Below are positions 9,425 to 17,770 of a DNA stretch of 64,000 bases, piece by piece. The stretch's first letter is position 1. The number at the start of each line of letters is the position of its first letter. The stretch is taken from NCBI RefSeq assembly GCF_900103285.1, contig NZ_FNGS01000012.1:121315-185314 (forward strand), in the 5' to 3' direction. The stretch is from Siphonobacter aquaeclarae (lineage in GTDB: Bacteria > Bacteroidota > Bacteroidia > Cytophagales > Spirosomataceae). Under the pieces are notes generated by a model, which saw only the letters and a program-made list of their open reading frames with translations, was not told the DNA's origin and made no database searches. The translations under genes were made by a program, and so were the position numbers.

Positions 9425-9470
9425 GTACTGCTCTTCGAGATGTTCCACAGGGCATCTCGAAGAGCAGTAC
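9425..9470. repeat. 46-bp palindrome between convergent genes (18-bp perfect arms), likely bidirectional terminator
   Basis: GTACTGCTCTTCGAGATG, a 10-bp loop (TTCCACAGGG), then the exact complement of the arm. The core (CTTCGAGATGTTCC...GGCATCTCGAAG) is a variant of the palindromes at 6987 and 7111. It sits between the ends of the lipoprotein gene and the membrane-protein gene. There is no strong T-run, so termination is an inference from position. Confidence 0.7.
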
Positions 9471-9496
9471 TTTCTTCGCCTCAAGTACTTCGATTT

Positions 9497-10027
9497 CTAC
9501 TCTCCGAACGAAAGAAGAGTAGCCTGCACCTGCTTCAGGTGCCCCTGCCATTGCCGGGCGGAGAAGTAGAACGGCACAAGCAATAATCCCCCTGCCAGCG
9601 CAAGGAATCCATACTTTTCCGGCGGTACTACCGATGCAAAGAATACCAGCAACCCCGCTGCATAGGCGATGGCCGCTCCCTGCGCCAGCAGGGAAAAGCG
9701 CCGCAGCGAGGTCAGGTAACGGACGAGGCTTTCCCGGAGTCCTGTACCGGCGTCAGGCAGAGCCAGAACAAACAGCCCGGCGAGGTCCGTCAACAGGTAA
9801 CACAGGGCAGAAACGACAAGCAATACATTGGCATAAAGCGGTTTCTGCGCACCGTCGAACGCGTCGTAGTAGAGAGCGAGCAGTACGGCCATCGCCAGTA
9901 CTTCGATCAGCAGTTTTATCCGGATACGGCGGACAGACGGGTGCGTCACCATCATTTGCCGGAGTGTTTCCTCTTTTTTCGGATCACTGGCCTGCTGCCA
10001 GCCGGATTTCAGGTCGTCGAGATTCAT
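9497..10027 (-). CDS. Small membrane protein cotranscribed with ECF sigma factor (anti-sigma candidate)
   Basis: 176 aa. A soluble N-terminus (MNLDDLKSGWQQASDPKKEE) is followed by four apparent membrane segments (KLLIEVLAMAVLLALYY, NVLLVVSALCYLLTDLAGLFVL, FSLLAQGAAIAYAAGLLVFF and FLALAGGLLLVPFYF) and a short tail. Its ATG overlaps the stop of the sigma gene by 4 bp (ATGA), so translation is probably coupled. By position it may be the membrane partner or anti-sigma factor, but no anti-sigma domain is recognised. Confidence 0.7.
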   Translation of the reverse strand: MNLDDLKSGWQQASDPKKEETLRQMMVTHPSVRRIRIKLLIEVLAMAVLLALYYDAFDGAQKPLYANVLLVVSALCYLLTDLAGLFVLALPDAGTGLRESLVRYLTSLRRFSLLAQGAAIAYAAGLLVFFASVVPPEKYGFLALAGGLLLVPFYFSARQWQGHLKQVQATLLSFGE

Positions 10028-10488
10028 TGCAGTAGTTGTTTGAGTTTTTCACGGATTCGGTTGAGGCGAACGCCTATCACGTTGACAGACAGACCCGTAA
10101 CTCCAGCCATTTCTTCGTAGGTAAAATCGTCGAGATACAGGGAAATCAGGGCCTTGTCGGCGTCGTTCAGCGTGCGGATAGCCCGGAAGAGGCGTTCAAG
10201 CTGCGGCGATTCCTGCTCTTCGGCCTGCGCCTCTTCCGGCAGGGAGTCGGTAAACCGGATATCCGCCGTATGACGCCGGTAGCGGGTCAGGGCCGTATTC
10301 AGCGCGATACGGTAGATCCACGTGCTCAGCTTCGCTTCCTGCCGGTAGGCTGGATATGCTTTCCAGAGCTGGGCGACAATCTCCTGAAACAGGTCTTCCC
10401 GATCCTCCCGGGTATCCCGGTACAGCCGGCAAACCTTGTAGAGAATGCCCTGATGATCAGAAATTGCCGTAAGAAATGCCTGTTCCAT
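10024..10488 (-). CDS. ECF RNA polymerase sigma factor
   Basis: 154 aa from the ATG at 10488 (MEQAFLTAISDHQGIL); a 16-residue extension with non-ATG start is less likely. Region 2 is LYKVCRLYRDTREDREDLFQEIVAQLWKAYPAYRQEAKLSTWIYRIALNTAL, and region 4 is LNDADKALISLYLDDFTYEEMAGVTGLSVNVIGVRLNRIREKLKQLL. It overlaps the small membrane protein gene by 4 bp. Its targets are unknown and there is no FecR/SusC pair nearby, so it is a different class from the one at 7171. Confidence 0.92.
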   Translation of the reverse strand: MEQAFLTAISDHQGILYKVCRLYRDTREDREDLFQEIVAQLWKAYPAYRQEAKLSTWIYRIALNTALTRYRRHTADIRFTDSLPEEAQAEEQESPQLERLFRAIRTLNDADKALISLYLDDFTYEEMAGVTGLSVNVIGVRLNRIREKLKQLLQ

Positions 10489-10534
10489 GATACTGTCCTT
10501 GTCCCGTTTGGCGGGCGTTCGGACAATGAGTCGC

Positions 10535-10564
10535 AAAAAAGGCCCGGATCTTACACCAGGCCTT
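10535..10564 (-). terminator. Rho-independent terminator after the YegD gene
   Basis: On the minus strand AAGGCCTGG, 8-nt loop, CCGGGCCTT with one U-G wobble, followed by a run of T. It lies 28 bp after the yegD stop and separates it from the ECF sigma gene. Confidence 0.7.
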
Positions 10565-10592
10565 CACTTTTTTTCACAAACAGGCAAATAGC

Positions 10593-11846
10593 TTACCGCC
10601 CGAACTTATTGTGACTGTCGTACGCCAGTCCGAGACCTACCGATGAAAGCTTGTTTTCGTCGGCAATCGCCGCGCCCGGAAACAGCTTCCGGAATTCAGA
10701 CTGAATGAGCGGTACTTCCGTTGATCCGCCCGTAAGAATAACCAGCTCGATGTCGGCGGCAGATACCCCCGCCTGAAGCAGGCAGGCCGTTGCTGACGCC
10801 GTTATCTGCGCGACGTCCTCCCGGATCGCGTCTTCAAAATGGCTCCTCCCGGCAGGTATTGTCAGTCCTTCTTCAAGAAAGTTCAGGGGAATAGGGTAGG
10901 ATTCGTCTTCGGTAAGGGCGATTTTGGCGTCTTCCGTAGCCGCCAGCAATACGTGCCCGGACTCCTGTTCGAGTACTTTGAGAAGACGGCCGAAGCGGAT
11001 TTTGTCATGCGACTGATACCACATCTGCCGCGTCTGTGAGATCGTTTTGAGGGTATAGAGGAAGTTCACCTTGCTCCATTCCGATAGGTCGTGGAAGGGG
11101 CGGAGGGGTACTTCAATCCGTTTGTCGCCATAGGTGCTGCGGTACCCGAGTTCAGGCATGACTTCGGCAAGGCTCAGGTTTTTATCGAAATCATTTCCGC
11201 CGATCCGGACCCCGGTATTGGCAAGAATATCCGAGCTGCGGTCGGCCTTGGCCGCGTTGGCCGCCGAAAGCCGGATAACCGTAAAATCGGAAGTACCTCC
11301 ACCCAAATCGACCACCAGTGCCAGCTTTTCTCCCGAAACCCGCTGCTCATGCGCGAAAGCCGCCGCAATAGGTTCAAACTGAAAGGAAATATGCCGGAAA
11401 CCGACGCTCTCCGCAATTTGGCGGAGTTCCTTTTCAGCCTGGGCATCGGCGGCGGGGTTTCCGTCGACAAAATGCACGGGTCGCCCCATCACTACTTCTT
11501 CTACCGGATGCCCGGTTTCGGCGTCGGCACGGGCCTTCAGGTGAGCGAGGAAGGTGCCGATGATGGTGGCGAAGGTCATCGACCGGCCGTTTACGAGCGT
11601 ACCGGTATTCATCAGTGGCGTACCCAGTACCCGTTTGAGGCTCCGCATGAAGCGCCCGTCCTCCCGCTGGAGAAAGCGCTGTACCGCGGCACGACCGACG
11701 AGGGTTTCTTTTTTCAGGAAGAAAATGGCACTCGGAATGGTAACTGAATCCTGTTCTACAGGCACCAGTCTGACCTGCCCGCCCTGCGCCAGGGCAATAC
11801 TCGAATTGGATGTGCCGAAATCGACACCGCAGGAAGCTTGTTTCAT
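10593..11846 (-). CDS. yegD: Hsp70-family chaperone, YegD-like
   Basis: 417 aa. The N-terminus GVDFGTSNSSIALAQGG is the actin/Hsp70 phosphate-1 motif in its YegD form (DFGTSNS). ALVVDLGGGTSDFTVIRL is the phosphate-2 motif, and ELVILTGGSTEVPLIQSEFRKLFPG the adenosine motif. It lacks the long Hsp70 substrate-binding domain, as YegD does. This is an ATP-binding chaperone-like protein of unclear client. It is transcribed alone, divergent from the acyltransferase. Confidence 0.9.
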   Translation of the reverse strand: MKQASCGVDFGTSNSSIALAQGGQVRLVPVEQDSVTIPSAIFFLKKETLVGRAAVQRFLQREDGRFMRSLKRVLGTPLMNTGTLVNGRSMTFATIIGTFLAHLKARADAETGHPVEEVVMGRPVHFVDGNPAADAQAEKELRQIAESVGFRHISFQFEPIAAAFAHEQRVSGEKLALVVDLGGGTSDFTVIRLSAANAAKADRSSDILANTGVRIGGNDFDKNLSLAEVMPELGYRSTYGDKRIEVPLRPFHDLSEWSKVNFLYTLKTISQTRQMWYQSHDKIRFGRLLKVLEQESGHVLLAATEDAKIALTEDESYPIPLNFLEEGLTIPAGRSHFEDAIREDVAQITASATACLLQAGVSAADIELVILTGGSTEVPLIQSEFRKLFPGAAIADENKLSSVGLGLAYDSHNKFGR

Positions 11847-12229
11847 TCGTTTATGCCGGCTTTATACCGGTGTTAAAAGGGGGGAGAAAGGAATATGCCG
11901 GGCTATTTTTCACTTCCGTTGAAAATGACACCGGGCTTGCTACGTATAGCGTAATTTCCTGCGTAACTATTAGGATATCAGGATGTTTCGCGACTATCTT
12001 CGGTCCAGCAACCTATCGGAAGTATCACTGGCTGTCACCCGCACTGCCTTCTTTTGGAAGACTTCTCTTTCCTGTCCGCGGATGGGGGTAAGCCTTTCTG
12101 CAGTTGTCGCAGGACCAGATGAACTCTCCAACATTCAGCTCTATGCCGCAAAACAGTCGCCTCCGTCACGACGGTCCTTCCCAACCGGAAGATGGCCGTC
12201 AATCAGCCCTACGCCGCCCGGTTTCCGGG
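11847..12229. other. Divergent intergenic region of about 380 bp
   Basis: It lies between yegD and the acyltransferase gene. The acyltransferase frame stays open upstream to a TTG at 12104 and an ATG at 12119, so part of this could be coding. Nothing else, and no clear promoter pair, was identified. Confidence 0.4.
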
Positions 12230-13078
12230 ATGTTGTACCGCTTTTTTTACCTGTTCAGCCTGTTGCCGCCGATGCTGCTCCGCCTGCTTAGTCTTCTGGT
12301 GTACTGGGTGCTGAGTACCGTGATGCGGTATCGCTACTCCGTGATTTTCCAGAACCTGTCCCGCTCGTTTCCGGAAAAGCCTTCAGTCGAAATCCGGAAG
12401 ATTGTCCGGCAGTATTACCGGCACTTCAGCAACCTTTTCCGGGAAATCCTGGAATCGGCGTCGCTTTCGGAAAACGAAATGCTCCACCGGGTGCGTGTCA
12501 TCAATCCCGAACTCCTCAACCGCTACCAGCAAAGGGGCCGCAGCCTCATCATCATGCTGGGGCATCAGGGCAACTGGGAGTACCTCAACATTGTCCCGAA
12601 GTACTTTTCGTTCGATATGTACGCCTTATACAAGCCACTTTCAAACGTTTATTTCGATGATCTGATCAAGCGGTTCCGTTCCCGTTTTGGGATGAAGCTC
12701 CTGCCGATGACACAGGCCGCCCGGTTTATGCTGACGCACCGAGACCGGCCGCAGGCGTACTTCTTCATCGCAGACCAGTCGCCCGCGCCGGGTTCCCGCT
12801 GCTGCATCGACTTTCTCAACCAGCGTACGCTGATGTTCGAAGGCGCCGAAAAACTCGCGGGTTCCATCGGGGCTGTCGTCCTCTATGCCGAGTTCAGGAG
12901 GAGCGGGGAGGGGTGGGACCTGGCCTTCCGCCTGATCACCGAGGATCCGTCGGCTACGTCTCCCTTCGAAATCACCCGGACGTTCGGTAAATACCTGGAA
13001 ACCAGTATCCAGGAGCGTCCGTCCGACTGGCTCTGGTCGCACCGCCGCTGGAAACACACGCCCGCAGAGGTGGCATAA
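12230..13078 (+). CDS. LpxL/HtrB-type lysophospholipid (lipid A) acyltransferase
   Basis: 282 aa from the ATG at 12230. This start fits the family, which begins just before the membrane segment (MLYRFFYLFSLLPPMLLRLLSLLVYWVLSTV). An ATG at 12119 (319 aa) or TTG at 12104 would add a Pro/Ser-rich head without family support. GHQGNWE supplies the HX4(D/E) catalytic motif, and FIADQSPAPG the downstream conserved block. It should transfer an acyl chain to lipid A or a related aminolipid at the inner membrane. It ends at a strong terminator. Confidence 0.88.
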   Translation: MLYRFFYLFSLLPPMLLRLLSLLVYWVLSTVMRYRYSVIFQNLSRSFPEKPSVEIRKIVRQYYRHFSNLFREILESASLSENEMLHRVRVINPELLNRYQQRGRSLIIMLGHQGNWEYLNIVPKYFSFDMYALYKPLSNVYFDDLIKRFRSRFGMKLLPMTQAARFMLTHRDRPQAYFFIADQSPAPGSRCCIDFLNQRTLMFEGAEKLAGSIGAVVLYAEFRRSGEGWDLAFRLITEDPSATSPFEITRTFGKYLETSIQERPSDWLWSHRRWKHTPAEVA

Positions 13079-13084
13079 AACAGA

Positions 13085-13110
13085 AAAGCCGGCTTTAGGC
13101 CGGCTTTTTT
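13085..13110 (+). terminator. Rho-independent terminator after acyltransferase gene
   Basis: AAAGCCGGC, loop TTTAG, GCCGGCTTT, then TTT. It lies 6 bp after the stop. The symmetric A and T flanks could also stop transcription from the convergent tRNA gene. Confidence 0.85.
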
Positions 13111-13112
13111 CG

Positions 13113-13187
13113 TGAAAAGCAAGGGACTCGAACCCCTGACCCCTACCCTGTCAAGGTAGTGCTCTGAACCAACTGAGCTAGCTTTCC
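13113..13187 (-). tRNA. tRNA-Val (anticodon GAC)
   Basis: 75 nt on the minus strand. The acceptor stem is GGAAAGC with GCTTTTC (one G-T pair) and discriminator A. The anticodon stem CTACC/GGTAG holds the loop TTGACAG, so the anticodon is GAC and reads GUC/GUU. The T-arm has GGTTCGAGTCC. No 3' CCA is encoded. Confidence 0.95.
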
Positions 13188-13216
13188 ATGGATTGTTTTC
13201 CCGTCGTTTGGGATGG

Positions 13217-13248
13217 CAAATATACGGCGGGTAGGGAGCCCTACGCAA
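13217..13248 (-). promoter_or_regulatory. Promoter of tRNA-Val (TTG-N21-TATATTTG)
   Basis: On the minus strand the -7 box TATATTTG (13217-13224) matches TAnnTTTG fully, and TTG (13246-13248) lies 21 bp upstream. Its -33 end overlaps the last codons of the MFS pseudogene. Confidence 0.65.
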
Positions 13249-14543
13249 GTATTTTCGTCAAATTTTTTATCCGGGAAAGGCGCGTCAGCAGCAAAAATCC
13301 GATCACGAAGATGAACGCGATGACGAGAACGCTGTACCGCATCGAGCCTGTTAGCTGAATCACAGCGCCGAAGGCAAACGTGCCGAGTACGGTAGAGAGT
13401 TTGTCGCATACGTCATAAAAACTGAAAAACGAAGCGGTGTCGGTTGTGCCTTCGGGGAGGAGTTTGGCGTAAGTCGACCGGGACAGTGCCTGAATACCCC
13501 CCCATTACCAGCCCTACGACAAAAGCAAGGACATAAAATTGAGTACCCGTTTGCACGAAATACGCCGATACACAGATACCGATCCAGACACAAACGGCCA
13601 CCATCAGCGCGCGGAAATTGCCCCAGCGTGCCGAGAAACGGGCAAAGAGCCACGCGCCGAGAATGGCAACCAGTTGAATAACGAGCAATACAGCAATCAA
13701 TGCACCGGAATCCAGATGCAGCTCCCGGTCTCCGAAAAGCGTCGCCAGGTACATTACCGTCTGTACCCCCATATTGTAGCAGAAATACGCCCCCAGAAAC
13801 CGCTTCAGAACAGGCAGGCGCCGCAGTTCCGTCATTACCTTGCCCAGTTCCTGAAAGCCTTTCAGCAGCCAGTTGCCCGTCGGTTTCCTGCCGAACGAAA
13901 CAGAAGGAAGGTACGCAAAGGAGTATTGCGCGAAGCCGATCCACCAGATACCCACCGACAAAAAGGCAATACGGGGTGGCAGACTGGGGTCAGAGATGCC
14001 GTACCAGCCCGGTTTCATCACCATCGTCAGGTTGAAGATCAGCAGGAGTACACTGCCGATGTAGCCCATCGAAAAGCCGCGCGCGCTGACGGCATCGTAC
14101 CGGTCTTCCGTGACGATTTCAGGAAGAAATGAATTATAGAAAACGATACTGCCGGCCCATCCCACCAGCGAAAGGACAAAAAACAGGGTGGAAATGGCAT
14201 AGGTCTCTTTCGTGAAAAAATACAGCAGGCCGCAGTTAATCGCCCCGAAGTAGCAGAAGAACTTCATAAAGAGTTTCTTTCTTCCGGAGAAGTCGGCGAC
14301 GGCGGAAAACAGGGGGCTCGTCAGCGCAATAATCAGGAACGCCGCCGATACTGCGTAGGAAAAAACAACGGAATTCTGAAACTCCATGCCCCAGAACTGA
14401 ACCCAATCCGGCTCGCGGGTGACGGCCGTCGCCCCGAAGTAAATCGGGAAAATAGCAGTGACGATGACCAGCGCGTGAACGGAGTTGGCCCAGTCGTAAA
14501 AACACCAGGCATTAATGACTTTCGGATCGTTTTTGACCAGCAT
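13241..14543 (-). pseudogene. UMF1-type MFS transporter with a frameshift
   Basis: From the ATG at 14543 (MLVKNDPKVINAWCFYDWANS, the UMF1-family start) the frame runs normally to GLVMGG and then leaves the family, ending at 13413. A G7 run on the minus strand lies at 13497-13503; removing one G restores GLVMGGIQALSRSTYAKLLPEG, and the frame then continues through two more membrane segments to the TAG at 13241. The repaired protein would be about 434 aa with 12 membrane segments. Either the gene is inactivated, the run is phase-variable, or the assembly has one G too many. Confidence 0.85.
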
Positions 14544-14682
14544 GGGTATGTCGTTGAACCCCCGAAAATGCACACCTTTCAGCCGGAATCGGGAAGGGAT
14601 TTGAAATTTTTTTTAAACGGGATGTCCCTTTTTCCGACGCCCGGTCATCATGGTTCTGAAAAACAAACTTTCCATCACTACC

Positions 14683-15150
14683 ATGATCTCTCGCATCAAT
14701 GTTTTCGAAAAAAATCAGGGCGTTCTCAAAGCACTCTCCAGCCTCCAGATGTACCTTGGCAAGTCGCCGATCGAAAAGAACCTCCTTCACCTGTTATACT
14801 TCCGGGTATCTCAGCTCAACGGATGTGCCTTCTGTCTCGACATGCACTCGAAGGATCTCCGGGCTGCCGGCGAAAGCGAGCAACGGCTTTACATGATCAG
14901 TGCGTGGGACGAAGCGCCCGTTTACACCGAGCGCGAACGTGCCGCCATTGCCTGGGCCGAAGCGGTCACCCGGCTCGGCCGCGAGGGCGTCCCCGACAAC
15001 GTTTACGAACGCGCGCTGCGTTCGTTTACCGAAGACGAACTGATCGACCTGACAGTAGCCGTTATTGCGATCAACAGTTACAACCGCATCAACGTAGCCT
15101 TCCGGACGCCCTCCGGACACTACCAACCGGGCCAGTTTCAAGCCCATTAA
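14683..15150 (+). CDS. Carboxymuconolactone decarboxylase / AhpD-like protein
   Basis: 155 aa from the ATG at 14683 (MISRINVFEKNQG); an ATG at 14650 is possible. The catalytic pattern is LNGCAFCLDMHSKDLRAAGES, that is CxxC with a His four residues on, typical of AhpD-like alkylhydroperoxidases. The sequence NVAFRTPSGHY near the C-terminus also fits this family. It lies 12 bp before the DGPF protein gene, followed by an ECF42-like sigma factor, a grouping seen around ECF42 sigma factors. The substrate is unknown. Confidence 0.88.
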   Translation: MISRINVFEKNQGVLKALSSLQMYLGKSPIEKNLLHLLYFRVSQLNGCAFCLDMHSKDLRAAGESEQRLYMISAWDEAPVYTERERAAIAWAEAVTRLGREGVPDNVYERALRSFTEDELIDLTVAVIAINSYNRINVAFRTPSGHYQPGQFQAH

Positions 15151-15162
15151 TCTGTAAAAACC

Positions 15163-15498
15163 ATGAAAGACTTTGTGTTCCTTTTCCGCGCGCCGGGCTA
15201 TGATCCTTCCGCCGCCTCTCCGGCCGAACTCCAGGCACTGCTGGAACGCTGGCGTGAGTGGATCGGCGGCATCGAGGCCGAAGACAAGCTCGTCAGCCAC
15301 GGAAACCGCCTTTCGAAAGAAGGACGGGTACTGAAAAGCGGCGGCGTTGTCACGGACGGCCCTTTTGTCGAAACCCGTGAAATCCTCGGCGGTTTTATTG
15401 TCGTCCGCGCGGCAGATCTCGACGAAGCGACTACACTCGCCCACGGCTGCCCGGCACTGACCGTCGGCGGCAGCGTCGAAATCCGACCCCTTTTGTAG
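15163..15498 (+). CDS. YCII-related / DGPF-domain protein
   Basis: 111 aa: MKDFVFLFRAPGYDP...RWREWIGGIEAEDKLVSHGNRLSKEGRVLKSGGVVTDGPFVETREILGGFIVVRAADLDEATTLAHGCPAL. DGPF at about residue 67 is the family hallmark. DGPF proteins are genomically linked to ECF42 sigma factors, and such a sigma gene follows 55 bp downstream with a hairpin between. Biochemical function is not established. Confidence 0.9.
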   Translation: MKDFVFLFRAPGYDPSAASPAELQALLERWREWIGGIEAEDKLVSHGNRLSKEGRVLKSGGVVTDGPFVETREILGGFIVVRAADLDEATTLAHGCPALTVGGSVEIRPLL

Positions 15499-15508
15499 GT
15501 TTTTAAAC

Positions 15509-15545
15509 GGCCCGTCTTCCGCAGAAGACGGGCCTCTTTCTTTCC
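15509..15545 (+). terminator. Hairpin between DGPF and sigma genes (terminator or attenuator)
   Basis: GGCCCGTCTTC, loop CGCA, GAAGACGGGCC, followed by TCTTTCTTTCC. An 11-bp perfect stem with an imperfect T-rich tail, 10 bp after the DGPF gene and 8 bp before the sigma gene. It may lower expression of the sigma factor relative to the DGPF protein. Confidence 0.65.
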
Positions 15546-15552
15546 GTTTGTT

Positions 15553-16764
15553 ATGAGCCAGCCCTCGCTCAAGTCGCTGTTTCAGAAGGAGTTTACCCGT
15601 ATGGTGGCCGTTATCGCAAAACGGTATGGGCTGCAGGACGTCGCTGCCGCGGAAGATCTTGTCAGTGAAACGTTTTTGCTGGCCGCCGAAACCTGGGGAA
15701 CCAAGGGAGTGCCCGATAATCCGGAGGCCTGGCTGTATACCGTTGCCCGCCAGAAAGCACTCTACCAGTACCGTCGCGCCCGGATTTACGAAGACCGGGT
15801 TTTGCCGGAATGGACTGCCGCACAGGAAGCTCCGGCCGATGAGCTTGATTTCTCGCAGGAAAATATCCGGGACAGCCAGTTGCGCATGCTGTTTGCGGTT
15901 TGCACGCCTGCCATTGCCGCGGAGGCGCAGATTGGCCTCGCGCTGCGGATTCTTTGCGGTTTCGGACTGGAAGACATTGCAGAGGCTTTTCTGTCGAACC
16001 GGGAGACCGTCAACAAGCGGCTCACCCGCGCCCGGGAAAAACTCCGGACAGAAGGCGTAAGTCTGGAGTTCCCGGCGGAAGAAGAAATGGAAGGCCGGCT
16101 CGACAACGTACTGCGGGTTATTTACCTACTTTTTTCCGAAGGATACTATTCCCGGGCCGGCAATACCGTGCTCCGTCAGGAACTATGCCTCGAAGCCTTG
16201 CGACTGGGGCAGATGCTCACGGCGTTTGGTCCGACGGACCAGCCCAAAACGAGTGCGCTGATGGCCCTGATGTGTTTTCACGCCTCCCGGTTTCCGGCGA
16301 GGGACGTGCCGGATAGCCCGTTGTACGATGAACAGGACGTCAGCCGATGGGACAAGGAACTCATTCATCAGGGGCAGGTATTTCTTGGGCGAAGCCTCCG
16401 CGGAAGCGAACTTAGCCCGTACCACCTCGAAGCCAGAATAGCCATGTGGCATTGCCAGCCGGAAGAAGTGCCAGAAAAATGGCCGGATATTCTGGCGTTG
16501 TATGACCTGTTGCTCCGCGTTCATTACTCGCCGGCTGCTGCCCTTAACCGCCTGGTGGCCTACAGCAAGGTACACGGCGCCGAAGCGGCGATCCCGGAAG
16601 CGCTCGCCCTCGGGTTCGATACCAACCACTTCTATTTTCTGGTACTGGGCGAGCTTTACCGGGAGATCGACGCTGTCCAAAGCCGCCGCTACTGGCAGCA
16701 GGCCGCCGACCTGACGCGTAACCCCGCCGAGCGGGACGTAATTCTCCGCCGATTGGCCGACTAG
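15553..16764 (+). CDS. ECF sigma factor with C-terminal DUF6596/TPR-like extension (ECF42 group)
   Basis: 403 aa, more than twice a plain ECF factor. Region 2 is FTRMVAVIAKRYGLQDVAAAEDLVSETFLLAAETW, and region 4 is ALRILCGFGLEDIAEAFLSNRETVNKRLTRAREKLR. The rest (RVIYLLFSEGYYSR...LCLEALRLGQML..., AALNRLVAYSKVHGAEAAI) is the DUF6596-like helical extension of ECF42 proteins. In that group there is no anti-sigma factor and the extension is needed for activity; partners are DGPF proteins, as here. Its stop overlaps the stop of the convergent EamA gene by 4 bp. Confidence 0.92.
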   Translation: MSQPSLKSLFQKEFTRMVAVIAKRYGLQDVAAAEDLVSETFLLAAETWGTKGVPDNPEAWLYTVARQKALYQYRRARIYEDRVLPEWTAAQEAPADELDFSQENIRDSQLRMLFAVCTPAIAAEAQIGLALRILCGFGLEDIAEAFLSNRETVNKRLTRAREKLRTEGVSLEFPAEEEMEGRLDNVLRVIYLLFSEGYYSRAGNTVLRQELCLEALRLGQMLTAFGPTDQPKTSALMALMCFHASRFPARDVPDSPLYDEQDVSRWDKELIHQGQVFLGRSLRGSELSPYHLEARIAMWHCQPEEVPEKWPDILALYDLLLRVHYSPAAALNRLVAYSKVHGAEAAIPEALALGFDTNHFYFLVLGELYREIDAVQSRRYWQQAADLTRNPAERDVILRRLAD

Positions 16765-17669
16765 GCTGCCCGGCGCGCCGCCAGCCACGAAGGCGCGGCG
16801 AGCAGGAAAAGGGTGGAAAGGATGAGGAAACTGCCGAGCCAGTCGACCGCCGAAAAAGGCGTCTTCAACCACCAGATGGAAAAAAGCGCCGCGGAAAGCG
16901 GCTCAGCGGAAGCCAGCAAGCTGGATTTCTCCGCGCCGATGAGGCGGACGGCAGTGAGATAAGCGTAGAACGGTACCAGCGTACCAAGTACCACGATAAA
17001 CAACAGCGCCAGCAACGCATATACGTCCCACGTACCGGAAACCTGCCACGGCGTATGTACAAAGCTCAGCGCAATTCCGCCGAGCAGCAGCGCCCAACCG
17101 ACGATCGTTGACGCCGGAAATTTCTTCAGCAGCTGAGCCGGTTGCAGGCTGTAGAAGGCCAGGGTAACGGCCGACAGGAGTCCCCAGTAAATAGCCGCCG
17201 GCGTTACCGACAACGTATCCGGGTTACCGTGCGTCACTAACAGGTAGGTTCCGCCGATAGCAAAAGCGATAGCCAGGTACTCCATCAGGCTGGGCCAGCG
17301 CCGCTTCCGAATCGCCATGTAGGCAGCGATGAGCACCGGTCCGGCGTATTGCAGCACCGTAGCGGTAGCCGCGTTGGAATGCCGGATAGCAGTGAAGTAC
17401 GTGTATTGAACGGCAAGCATGCCGAAGATGCTGAAAATCAGGAGGGAAGTGACGTCTTTTCGGTTTTCCCATACTTTCATCAGCGAGGCGTCTTTCCGGG
17501 CCGCGCCCAGCGACAGCAGCAATGTTCCGGAAAGTAACATCCGAACGGTCACCAGCCAGCCGGCTTCCACGCCGCGCTGCTCAAACAAAAACTGCCCGAA
17601 TGTGCCGGAGATACCCCAAAGAATGGCCGCCCCCACGGCCAGTACAAATCCTTTACGCGTTTCGTTCAT
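16761..17669 (-). CDS. EamA-family (DMT) transporter
   Basis: 302 aa from the ATG at 17669 (MNETRKGFVLAVGAAILWGISGTFGQFLF). It has two EamA repeats with ten membrane segments, including AILWGISGTFGQ and the second-half VVLGTLVPFYAYLTAVRLIGAEKSSLLASAEPLSAALFSIWWL, the latter the conserved EPL...A block. Probable inner-membrane exporter of a metabolite or amino acid. An Lrp/AsnC regulator is divergently encoded 101 bp away, which suggests it is controlled by that regulator and exports amino acids. Confidence 0.9.
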   Translation of the reverse strand: MNETRKGFVLAVGAAILWGISGTFGQFLFEQRGVEAGWLVTVRMLLSGTLLLSLGAARKDASLMKVWENRKDVTSLLIFSIFGMLAVQYTYFTAIRHSNAATATVLQYAGPVLIAAYMAIRKRRWPSLMEYLAIAFAIGGTYLLVTHGNPDTLSVTPAAIYWGLLSAVTLAFYSLQPAQLLKKFPASTIVGWALLLGGIALSFVHTPWQVSGTWDVYALLALLFIVVLGTLVPFYAYLTAVRLIGAEKSSLLASAEPLSAALFSIWWLKTPFSAVDWLGSFLILSTLFLLAAPSWLAARRAA

Positions 17670-17690
17670 GGCTTTTACTGTATGCAGCTG

Positions 17691-17717
17691 CAAAAATACT
17701 GCGTACAGAGAGGGCAA
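17691..17717 (-). promoter_or_regulatory. Promoter of the EamA gene (TTG-N16-TATTTTTG)
   Basis: On the minus strand TATTTTTG (17691-17698) matches TAnnTTTG, with TTG (17715-17717) 16 bp upstream. Spacing is slightly short. Confidence 0.5.
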
Positions 17718-17770
17718 TTTCCTCTTTTTTGGACGTGATTTTGCAATTTTGTTTCACGAAACAGCCTGAA

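Noticed and set aside
10024..10536. Longer start of the second ECF sigma factor at 10536
   Set aside because: It needs a non-ATG start and overlaps the yegD terminator; the ATG at 10488 gives a normal sigma N-terminus.
13360..13944. A 194-codon minus-strand frame overlapping the MFS gene
   Set aside because: It is out of frame with the transporter; the frame that restores homology after the G-run is the third one, ending at 13241.
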